Part shown: in pieces, positions 22,441 through 35,842 of the stretch | How positions within the stretch are numbered: the stretch's first letter is position 1 | Layout of the letters: each line of letters starts with the position of its first letter | NCBI RefSeq assembly: GCF_000143415.4 | Contig: NW_003314328.1 | Span: 1,020,774 to 1,081,329 of the forward strand | Length of the DNA: 60,556 bases | DNA from: Selaginella moellendorffii | Lineage: Eukaryota > Streptophyta > Lycopodiopsida > Selaginellales > Selaginellaceae | Reading direction: 5' to 3' | Program-made: the position numbers and the translations under genes | Notes under the pieces: generated by a model | Databases searched by the model: none | What the model saw: the letters and a program-made list of their open reading frames with translations, nothing else | What the model was told of the DNA's origin: nothing

Positions 22441-23913
22441 TAAGAATCTCATGGAGATCTTTAAATTAATCTTGGATGTATAACACAATAATTCCATATG
22501 TGCCATGGCATATAAGGAAATAGAGTTTTAACAAACTCTATTATAAGAAACAAATTTTTTATTCTAAATTTAAAAAATATAAATTTTTAATACCATAAGG
22601 TCCACAATACCATATACTATTATTAACATAAATACTCTATATAAGCTAAGGTTTTTATAATAATTGAATATGCACATTTTTGTATTCCATCAAATCCCAT
22701 TGTGAATAGTGATGGAAAACTATACTCTAGCAAATATAGAAAGATAGTATATACGTGACAATAAAAAAAATTAAGATCTATATTATTTACGCTTTCCAAT
22801 TTGTGGTATGTTTTTCAAGAACAGCTAAAAATTATGCTTTTTTTTGTGTTTTTGTCGTAGCAATGTGGGTAAATTACTCGTAAATCAAGGGGACTGAATT
22901 CTATGAAGAGGAGACAAGTTTTAGTCACTTGGTGTTTCAGACCTTTATTGGCAACCATCCAGGTCAAAGCAACATAGCTACAATGATGTTGTTCAATGAG
23001 TGGCAGAGGAGTTGGAACTGGATGATCCCTCGCAGGTCCGGTTGACAGTACTCGACGAACAGTAGAGCACATATCAAAACATCGCCTTCGTTACTCTTGT
23101 GCTACAGGTTCTTTACTTTGAGACATTGGCTTCGCCTACCTCGCTCATGGAAAAAGCATTAAACATATCTCTCTATGATGCTAGAATCGTCAAACTAAGC
23201 GCCTGACACATTTGTCTTGTGATTTTGTGACCAACCACTTCGTTTCTCAGGTCGCCGCTCCCAACGTACCTGTGAGTGAGAACAGCACAGCCGTGGAGCT
23301 TCTCGGTGAACTTAAGAAGAAGCTTGGTGATCTCTGTAAACCAGATGCAGAGCTTCGACTCTTGCAAGTTTCCTCCCACAAGGTTCTCAAGGTCGGTTAT
23401 AAACGTTTCTGCTTGGTAAGCTCTCATTTTTATTTTATTTTTTCAGATTTCTAATGCGGATGAGAGGATCAACAACCAGAAGTGCTGCACTTTTCGAGCT
23501 GAGGAGGTAATCAAAGAGATGAAGAAAGCTGCTTAACATCATATTTTTGCTGTTGAAAGATTCCGGATGAAGACAAAAATCTGGGTGATAAGAATCAATT
23601 GATTTGTGTTTCACATTGTACACATCAGAACTTTATAATATCAGTTTCTGAAAGCTTCACAAGTGGTCTTCTGTGAGGTTGAAAACTTCGGAGAGCCTTT
23701 TCTCTTCTCTGTGCGTGAGAATGAGAATTTATAAGAGCTCATTCGATCCAAACTACAAGTACCTGATGTTGAGTTTCCCGAGGTGATCGTGCTTACTGTA
23801 CATGATGATATCATTTTCTTACAGTGGAAATTACATGTTTACATGTCCATGGGACGACCATTTTACCTTCGCAACCTCGACATTATTGCCAGCCTCTTTG
23901 AGGTGCCCACGGC

Positions 23914-25205
23914 TCAGGGACACTATGTGAACTGCATTGAATGCACTGATGTTAACCACAAGATTACTCGGCAGGAATCGTTCTATGGTATGTTGTTCGG
24001 TGGTTTTTAAAGGTTTTTAACAGAATAGTGTGTGCTTCAGACTTGCAACTGGAAGTCAAGGGCTGCAAGGACGTGTATGCGTCTTTTGACAAGTTTGTCG
24101 GCGTGGTGAACGACAAGTATCACGCACGGTCGTATGGTATGCAGGTGAGCTGTGGATTCATCTCAAGGTCACACTATTATGCCAGAATGCGAAGAAAGAA
24201 ATTTACTTCCTAGACTTTCCACCTGATCTCCAGCTGCAGCTTAAGCGATTTGAGTATGACTCTACCCGTGGCAACGTGATCAAGGTTTGTGGTGATTGTG
24301 CACCTGTGGTTTAAGTGTAGATGATTTGCACTGCAGATATACGATAGGTTTCCTTTGATGCTGGACTTGGACAGAGAACGTGGAAAGTATCTGTCTCCTA
24401 ATGCGGATAAAAGCGTATGCAATCTCTACGTTTTACACAGGTATGGGATTTCGAAGAGAGCAGATGATGAGCAAAGGCCTGTCTTGGGAATCGTGGTGGT
24501 GCCAGTAGACGAGCTCGGAACATTCGTCGAGCTCTCAGCAGGAAAGGAATCAAAAGTTTTGCCGCCACCCGACGTTCTTCTTCACAAGCGCTACAAAACG
24601 TTTGTTGCTTTTGTTGGCTGCTTGATAGAACCCGTTTGCATAGTCTTGTGTTTTACAGCGGAGAAGCTATGCCTGGGGCAGCATCTCCTTGCGCGAGATC
24701 ATGTTGAAAATGGTGGAGTAAGTGAAAGCATCGGCCTAAGCTACGGCCCGCTCTTTCTGTGGTGTTTTGTTTTCTTAGGAATAAAGTGGAACGGTGGCTT
24801 GTGACGAAGGCCAATGTCGAAAGTAGTATGAAGAAGGAGATGAAGGAGAAGAAGACGACGACGAAGAGGACGATGAAGCAAAAGCAGAAGACGAAGAAGA
24901 AGCAGCAGAAGTTAAAGAATGGAAAGAAGAGAAAGGTAAGAACTGCTTCTTAAGACTTAACCGCGTTTCCATTTCTGCAGACACCACAAACCATGCCGAG
25001 ATCCAACAGTAACGCCACATGCGTATATGTCAGGAAGAGCTATAAAAGTAAGGTTTTTTGTAATGTAGACGCTGAAGAAATCGCCAAGGATTTGCAGATT
25101 GATATATGTTTTCATCCCCTAGATTCACCCTTCCATAGGTGCAATGTGGAGCGAGCTCGAACGGCAAACACAAAACTATGTGTTGCACTAAAACAACAAA
25201 ATCTG
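23914..25205 (+). pseudogene. UBP12-like ubiquitin protease pseudogene, copy B (catalytic half only)
   Basis: Starts abruptly in the second half of exon 7 (GHYVNCIECTDVNHK) directly after copy A's exon 27. It continues with exon 8 (24041-24144), exon 9 (24186-24284, 33 codons as in the intact gene), exon 10 (24337-24440), segment X (24450-24715), an exon 12-like piece with an expanded Lys/Glu-coding tract (24780-24935), exon 13 (24981-25097, shortened) and an exon 14-like start (25139). It lacks the MATH domain, the Cys box and the exon with the catalytic His. The splice sites and frames of exons 8-10 are still good, so decay may be recent, but the product could not be an active protease. Confidence 0.82.
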
Positions 25206-25209
25206 CGAC

Positions 25210-26020
25210 ACGTGAAACAGAAAAGATCCAATTTCGAGCAGCAATGTATTTGTGATTACACATTAAGCATGCCATCATGGAATGGAAGTTATCACCAAAT
25301 GTGTATAACATATAGAAGGTTAATTGGGACAATTATTAATTTCACAACTTTTGTGAGGACAAAGTGAAGATTAATTTTTTCTGACAAATCTTATGAGTTA
25401 TACTTCTTCATGGTGGAAATAGCTTCTCGTCGTTCATCAGAAATCTGTAGAAAGGGTTGGAATTTTTATCACAAACAGAATAGTGGTGAGAAATGAAAGA
25501 TCAGCTATTTTCCCTAGCTACAAGCAAAGAACGTGATGAAAATTTCTGTTTGCCTGGATCTCTTTTTATGTTGTGTTGGTTGCCTCCCTAGCTCTGTTGG
25601 TGCGTCTATCTCCTGCTAGCTTGATGAAGAATGACAATAATATAACCTCTCCCCAGGAAGAGGTTGATCTTTTTCCTGCAAAAAACACTTCAATTTCAAA
25701 TGCTGAGTATCGAGCTCGCCGCCGGATCGCCACCTTTCCCACGTAACAAACGCGAGTGAGATTATCTATTTGTTCAAAACATGAGCTCAATACAAGATGT
25801 ACATAACCCCCATCCCAAAAACAATTAACCAAGGAAAAAAGAAAACGAAAAAAATATAGAGCGAAAGAGAAGAGAGCCCACAGAAAGGTGTGGAAGCGCA
25901 ACTTTGCTTTGCTTTGGAAGTTAAATCCCACTGTGCCCTTGACCCCGGCATTCCATTTGCCTTCCTCTTTTTTTTTTTAAGTTCCTTTTCTTCCCACGTC
26001 AAAAATGTGTGCTCCACCCA
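25210..26020. other. Intergenic, no gene seen
   Basis: Between UBP12-like copy B and the 3' end of the intact UBP12 gene. No coding or RNA signal; poly-A and poly-T runs near 25970 probably lie in or near the UBP12 3' UTR. Confidence 0.4.
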
Positions 26021-26027
26021 AACTATC

Positions 26028-30920
<4,893 letters not shown>

Positions 30921-30995
30921 CGCTCCAGCCGAATTCGCAAACCCTATCTCCGATTCGCGAGCGCAACACGATTGACACTGCCGCCCGCTCCCCCC

Positions 30996-31004
30996 AAACC
31001 CTAA
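30996..31004 (+). promoter_or_regulatory. Telo-box in the divergent UBP12/PPR promoter
   Basis: AAACCCTAA, a promoter element common in plant housekeeping and translation genes, about 80 bases upstream of the UBP12 start codon, in the 390-base region between two divergent genes. Confidence 0.4.
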
Positions 31005-31228
31005 TTTCCTGGGACCAGGTCAAAATATTTTGCTCGATCGATGGATCGAGGGAGCGGCGATGGCGCGAAGAATCAATCCAGTGAGCATGCACTGAGGGAT
31101 CAGCCCTGCCGCACCGTTTGCTAGCCTAGCCGCAAGCCTCCCCCCCCCCAAACACAAACACCCCACACCAAAATAAAAAAAAACTTGGTGTATAGTGGCT
31201 TTGTGTGCTTATGTGTCATCGCTGTGTC

Positions 31229-31262
31229 ACATGACGTGTCTGACACGTGTGCTTTGGCGTGT
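31229..31262 (+). promoter_or_regulatory. ACGTGTC-type repeat upstream of the PPR gene
   Basis: A dense set of GTGTCAC, GACGTGTC, GACACGTGTGC and GGCGTGTCAC words, partly palindromic, 50-80 bases before the PPR start. ACGTGTC is a known abscisic-acid/gibberellin-responsive type of core; its function here is inferred. Confidence 0.35.
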
Positions 31263-31310
31263 CACTGAAGAGCCCTAATCCGGCTCTTTCGCGCCATCTC
31301 GGCGATTTGA

Positions 31311-33251
31311 ATGAACGAGTGTGTCGATCTTGCCAGATCTTGCCGGTGTCTATCCCGCGCGCGGCAGATCCATCGCGAAATCTCTGCGCTCCAGGGTCCT
31401 CCTCTTCCGATCTTCCTCTCCAATCTCTTGATCCGGATGTATGGCAACTGTGGCAGCGCGGAGGATGCGCGGAGGGTTTTCGATTCGATCCAGGCCAAGG
31501 ATGTGTTCTCCTGGAATCTCCTCCTCTCGGCCTACATCCAGAGCGGGCAGATCAAATCGGCCAAGGATTTGTTTGATTCTATGCCCGAGAGGGATGCCGT
31601 GTCCTGGAACACGATGCTTGCGGCGTTTGCCCAGAGCCGCCAGCTCCACTGCGCTCAAGATCTCTTCGCAAGAATGCCGCTATGGAGCTTGATCGCCTGG
31701 AACTCGATGCTCTCGGCGTACTCTCGCAGCGTGGATGCGATCCAGAAGCTCCAAGATCTCTTCGATTCCATGCCGGTCACAAATCTCGTCTCCTGGAGCG
31801 TGCTCTTGGCGGCATACGCGCAGATTGGGGATTTCCAGCGCGCGCTTGCGATTCTGGAAAGAATGCCCGACTGGAATCTCGTTGCCTGGAATTCGCTGCT
31901 GGATGCTCATGCCCGGCGAGGGGATCTGGATCGGGTGAAGCAGCTCTTCGATTCGATGCCCGATCGAGACATCCTCTCCTGGACCGCGCTCCTCACTTGC
32001 TACGCTCGATCCGGGAGATTATCCGATGCTTCCCTCCTCCTCGCCGCCATGCCCGCGTGGGATCTCGTCTCCTGGAACGTGATGCTCGCCGCGGAGGCCG
32101 AGAGTGGGAACATCCACAGCGCCAAGAATTTCTTCGATCGAATGCCGGAGCGGAGCTTCGCGTCCTGGAATCTGATGATCACCGCCTACTCGCACGACGG
32201 CCAGGTGAAATCCGCCAAGAGCCTCTTCGATCAAACCCCAGCCAAGAACCTCCTCCTCTACAACGCGATGCTCACAGCCTACGCCCAAAACGGGTGCCAC
32301 GCCCTCGCGATCGAGCTCTTCGCCTCGATGCCGTGCAGAGATCTCGTCTCCTACAATGCAACGCTCTCCGCGCTCGCGAAATCTAGCCCTATCGATCAAA
32401 CCAAAGATTTCTTCGACCTAATTCCCGAGAAGAACATCGTTGCATGGAATGCGATGCTCACAACATATGCCGAGAATGGGCATCTGGAAATGGCGATTTC
32501 CATGTTCGATTCGATGAGCCATCATGATATTGTGTCCTACACTGCCATGGTCACTGCGTATGGATCGAGCGGCCAGATAGAACACGCAAGAATACTGTTT
32601 GATTCGTCACCCCAGAAAGACGTTGTTTTATCAACTGCCATGCTCGCAGCATATGCCCATTTAGGGTTCTTGGCAGAGGCTAGCACAATTTTCCAATCTT
32701 TGCAAGAATGCAGCATAATCACGTGGAATTCTATGCTAGCTGCTCACGCATTGAGCAGCACAATCGAGAAATCCCAGTGGATTTTCGATTTGATGCCGGT
32801 AAGAGATACAGTGTCTTGGATTTTGATGCTCAGCGCATATGCCCGGCTTGGGCATCTGGAGAGAGCGATTTCCTTCTTCGCGACAATGCCAATGCCACAC
32901 GCAGTCCCAGATCGCGTCGTGCCCTGGAACACGATGCTCGCAGCGCACGGAACCAGCGGCCAGGACGCCGAGAATCTCCTGTGGGCCGCGAATTTGCAAG
33001 GCGTGGCCCCGGATGCTGTCTCCTTCGTCTCGATTTTGGGGGCGTTTGGCCACACCGGCGACGTGGATTCCGGCTGGAGCTACTTCGTGTCGATGCGCAG
33101 CGATTACTCGACCCAGCCGGAGAAGCTCCACTTTGGGTGCATGGTGGCGATCCTGGCTCGAGCTGGGAACTTCGATTTCGCCCGGGATCTCCTCGACAGC
33201 ATGCCATTCGTTCCAGGGATCGAGCAATTGAGCTGCCTGACACTGTTCTAG
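31311..33251 (+). CDS. Intronless PPR protein made of tandem SS-type repeats
   Basis: 646-aa pentatricopeptide-repeat protein; such proteins bind organelle RNA one base per repeat. After a short lead-in (IHREISAL, then NLLIRMYGNCG) there are about 15 near-perfect 31-residue repeats with the pattern VSWNxMLxAYAxxGxxxxAxxLFDxMPxR, followed by one longer repeat, an L-like repeat and a final partial repeat, ending abruptly at FVPGIEQLSCLTLF. No E or DYW domain follows, and the downstream frames do not code one, so it would need partner proteins if it serves RNA editing, or it may act in stability or splicing. No clear transit peptide is seen, but organelle targeting is usual for the family. Intact, no introns. 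Confidence 0.9.
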   Translation: MNECVDLARSCRCLSRARQIHREISALQGPPLPIFLSNLLIRMYGNCGSAEDARRVFDSIQAKDVFSWNLLLSAYIQSGQIKSAKDLFDSMPERDAVSWNTMLAAFAQSRQLHCAQDLFARMPLWSLIAWNSMLSAYSRSVDAIQKLQDLFDSMPVTNLVSWSVLLAAYAQIGDFQRALAILERMPDWNLVAWNSLLDAHARRGDLDRVKQLFDSMPDRDILSWTALLTCYARSGRLSDASLLLAAMPAWDLVSWNVMLAAEAESGNIHSAKNFFDRMPERSFASWNLMITAYSHDGQVKSAKSLFDQTPAKNLLLYNAMLTAYAQNGCHALAIELFASMPCRDLVSYNATLSALAKSSPIDQTKDFFDLIPEKNIVAWNAMLTTYAENGHLEMAISMFDSMSHHDIVSYTAMVTAYGSSGQIEHARILFDSSPQKDVVLSTAMLAAYAHLGFLAEASTIFQSLQECSIITWNSMLAAHALSSTIEKSQWIFDLMPVRDTVSWILMLSAYARLGHLERAISFFATMPMPHAVPDRVVPWNTMLAAHGTSGQDAENLLWAANLQGVAPDAVSFVSILGAFGHTGDVDSGWSYFVSMRSDYSTQPEKLHFGCMVAILARAGNFDFARDLLDSMPFVPGIEQLSCLTLF

Positions 33252-33470
33252 AGCCAAACAAATTAGATTTCGTCCAGGAACTTGCAGAGATCGAGCAATT
33301 GGGCTAAGACGCAATTGCCCATCTCGAGATCTAGACTAGACAATTGGAAGAAACAAAGATCTTCCTCCACGTGCCATATATCATGTGTCGAAGGGCACCA
33401 AATTATAAAACTATATACGTGATCCTATCAAGCATCCCTCAAGCTCCCATATATAATATCTATGGTCCTT
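33252..33470. other. Convergent 3' region
   Basis: Short spacer between the PPR stop and the LEA-like stop; no further feature. Confidence 0.4.
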
Positions 33471-33989
33471 TCAAAGGGCTGTCTCTTCGCTCTTCGGAGC
33501 ACTGGCCGCCTCGACTCTCTCCTGGACAGCATCCACAGCCTTGTCTTGGACGCTGCTTTTCCCCTTGAGATCCTCGGCCGCGGCCTTGAGCTCTCCCGCC
33601 GCGGCCTCTTTCTTCTCTGGAGCAACGTCGGCCTCGGCCTCCGTCAAGCACTTCCCAAACGGCTTGCCAGGGTGGCCAATGTTATCGACAAAGTTGGGGA
33701 GAATGTCCTCGGCAGCGTCGGGGAGCTTGGCAGTGTCCATACCCCCACCACCACCTTCCTTCTTAGCTCCTGCTCCTCCCATTTGCTGCTTCGCGGCGTC
33801 TGGAAGGACGTTGGCACTTCCCATAAGCTCCGAGTCGCTTGGAACTTCGCCGCTGGTCTTCTTTGCCTCCTCCGTGCGGCTCTTCTTTGGCTCCTCCGTG
33901 CCTGATCCATGGCCTGCTTCTTCCGTCTTTGGCTTCTCGCTCTCCTTGTCTTCGCTGGGAAAGGATCCTGCCTGCTTCTTGAAATCCAT
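33471..33989 (-). CDS. Hydrophilic LEA-like (late embryogenesis abundant) protein
   Basis: 172 aa starting at the ATG for MDFKKQAGSF. Almost entirely Lys, Glu, Ala, Ser, Gly and Asp; two related LPDAAKQQ and LPDAAEDILP segments, a Gly-rich linker, a conserved-looking core NFVDNIGHPGKPFGKCL, and a charged helical tail (AAAEDLKGK, AVDAVQERVEAAS). This composition is typical of desiccation-protective, intrinsically disordered proteins, which would suit a lycophyte. The open frame extends upstream to 34112, but that part is Phe/Ser-rich, unlike the rest, and is probably leader. No intron. Function is by composition only. Confidence 0.65.
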   Translation of the reverse strand: MDFKKQAGSFPSEDKESEKPKTEEAGHGSGTEEPKKSRTEEAKKTSGEVPSDSELMGSANVLPDAAKQQMGGAGAKKEGGGGGMDTAKLPDAAEDILPNFVDNIGHPGKPFGKCLTEAEADVAPEKKEAAAGELKAAAEDLKGKSSVQDKAVDAVQERVEAASAPKSEETAL

Positions 33990-34112
33990 GGAGGAAAAAA
34001 AAAACGAAATGTGAGTAGACAAAGAGAAGAACCGAGAAAGTCTAAACTGTCGGATGGAACTTCTCCAGTGGATATTTTTATAGAGTCCGGGAAAACGAGT
34101 AAAGGGGCCCAA

Positions 34113-34651
34113 ACGGGATCACTATCCTCCTGTGAAGAAAGATGGACGAGGTAAATGTGAGACAGAGAAAAAAAGATATATACAAAACTGCCAAGTGCCA
34201 CCCAGACTCCGATTCACCAAAGATTTTTATCAAGCCGCTGTGGTTTGATTCGTCACAGTGAGAGAACTATAGTACAAAGCTTTCGAGCCTTATTTCGTGC
34301 TGCTACCTTGTCTGCCAAAAAAAAGAAGAGTTTAGCATAAAAGAAATGGAAAAACTTGTCATACCAGGTAATGAATTGTCTCGCTCCAGTTAAGAACTCT
34401 GTATCTGCAAAGAGGGAGAAGTCAACCAGGGAATCGTGAATCAAAAACATGTCCTTCAGCCACGCCAATTCCTCATACGACTGGTCCGTATTCTAGTTAC
34501 ACGAGCACTGCTCCAACCGGTTCCAAGACCGGGAGCAACGACGTGCAACGTCAACGGGCAGCGCAGTGAGATTACTAAATTATGCATCATAGGACCGAAC
34601 CACTAGAAGGAAAAAACAGTAAAGCGAAGTTACATTTTGCGCTTAGAAGTT
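34113..34651. other. Upstream region of the LEA-like gene, no gene seen
   Basis: A 71-codon minus-strand open stretch (34253-34468) with aromatic-rich content shows no family motif and no good splice partner. It may be part of the promoter or of the 3' end of the neighbouring pseudogene. Confidence 0.3.
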
Positions 34652-35520
34652 TAAGATGATCTTCTCTTGTGGAACCAAAGTAGATCAGTCACATCCTGCA
34701 ATAAAAACATCACAGTGAAGGTAGAGCAAAGGGTCTCTACCTTGAGCATGCCCTTGTGGCCAAAGAAAAGTAACAACTTGAGAGGAATCTGGAATACTTA
34801 TGTTCTTCGAAAAGGCTGCCTGTGGCACAATAAAGCGAAGTTAAATGAGAGATGGTGTAAAGGAGAAAACAATGAATCATGTCTACAACAGTGAGAATAA
34901 AAATACCTGGACATATCCTGATTTGCCCATCCAGCTCCCATCAGTCTGCCAGAGTATGGGAATTATGCTCACGCCATGTCCTATCGTAGAGATAAGTGAG
35001 AATCGACAACCGAAAAAGAAACAAAAGAAGAGTACCCGATATGCCATTCTGTAAAGACCCTCACATCGCTCCTCCTGTTCGCGTCAATTCCGGCCTCTAT
35101 AAGTGATCGAATCGAACTGTCCTGAAAAAAGAAAGAACCATACGTAAACCATCCCAAAAGATAGCGAACTACAAGTAAAAAAAACGAGTGGAAAGAAGGA
35201 AACGTCATGTCTACGTAAACTATCCCAAGAGATGAAAGAACGAGTGGAAAGAAGAAAAAAAATGCCCTACGTAAAAACAAAAAAAGAAACGAGTGGAAAG
35301 AAGAAAAAACCATGTCTACCATAGCAAGAACAAAGGAAAAAAAAAAAAAAAAACGAATGGAGATGGAAGAAAAAAGAAGAAGAAATCCCGTTACCTGATA
35401 CCAGAGCCAGTCGCGAAGAACAGCACAGTCTGGAACTTCTCTGGAGGGTAGAGCTGGTCGATATCGAAACCTTTGCCAAATTTTGGGAATTTAGGGTTCC
35501 TGGCAAGGGATTCTTGGAGT
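34652..35520 (-). pseudogene. Decayed NAD(P)/FAD-binding oxidoreductase (ferredoxin reductase-like)
   Basis: Exon-like pieces match the C-terminal NAD-binding half of the plant oxidoreductase family typified by Arabidopsis At1g15140 (my recollection): FGKGFDIDQLYPPEKFQT, LFFATGSGIS, SIRSLIEAGIDANRRSDVR, then in another frame LYRMAYR, then IPILWQTDGSWMGKSGYVQ, AAFSKN, and in another frame GHKGMLK, ending at a stop at 34652. Splice sites remain between pieces, but a small deletion with frameshift lies after the SDVR motif and a second frameshift in the AAF exon, and the FAD-binding half is missing or unrecognisable. Long poly-A/T runs lie in the introns. Confidence 0.65.
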
Positions 35521-35842
35521 TCCTAGGACGTGGAGGGCACTACCTCGGCTGTGCTGTGCGATCTGGCCAAGGGAGATAAGGTGGATTTAAGCCAAGTAAT
35601 GGGCGGAGGCCTTTACACATGCCATTGTTGGGCATTTGCAACACTTACGGATTCTCAAGCTTGGAGATCTTCTTTGGGCATAGAATCGAACACTTGTCTA
35701 AAGTAAAGAAGCATATCTTGTGTGGAGATATGTAATATGTTTTTTTCCTGACAATATTCTTTCATGAAATTAGAACGTTCTTCTAGCTTCCAAATGCCCA
35801 GCTTGGGCATTTTCATTAGCCCATGTTGACTTTTGCGTTGAC

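Larger units (their letters stand above)
21679..23902 (+). pseudogene. UBP12-like ubiquitin protease pseudogene, copy A (internally deleted)
   Basis: Diverged fragments of the gene at 26.0-30.9 kb, opposite strand, many still with splice sites. Numbered by the intact gene's exons: first half of exon 7 (from 21679, GTIVEETIPRLFKGH) fused directly to the exon 9/10 intron; exon 10 (from 21782, LDLDRERGKCLSPNADKS); an extra segment (21900-22165); a piece of exon 13 (from 22266); a tandem array and AT-rich block; then exon 21 (22963, in-frame TGA at 22997), exon 22 (about 23106), exon 23 (23251-23391, NPDAELRI-like PDAELRLLQV), exon 24 (23447-23506), exon 25 (23560), exon 26 (23678, in-frame TAA at 23732) and exon 27 (23825-23902). 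Catalytic Cys and His regions are absent. Non-functional as a protease. Confidence 0.85.

Noticed and set aside
24759-24953. Lys-rich ORF in the UBP12-like copy B
   Set aside because: It is a shifted reading of an expanded GAA/GAC-type tract in the exon 12-like piece; low complexity, no independent gene.
32708-33307. Long open frame (about 200 codons) overlapping the PPR gene in another frame, plus antisense ones
   Set aside because: They arise because the repeated GC-rich PPR codons keep other frames open; no motif, and the PPR frame is clearly the coding one.
33990-34112. N-terminal extension of the LEA-like protein to 34112
   Set aside because: The extra 41 residues are Phe/Arg/Ser-rich and unlike the rest; the ATG at 33989 starts the biased hydrophilic protein.
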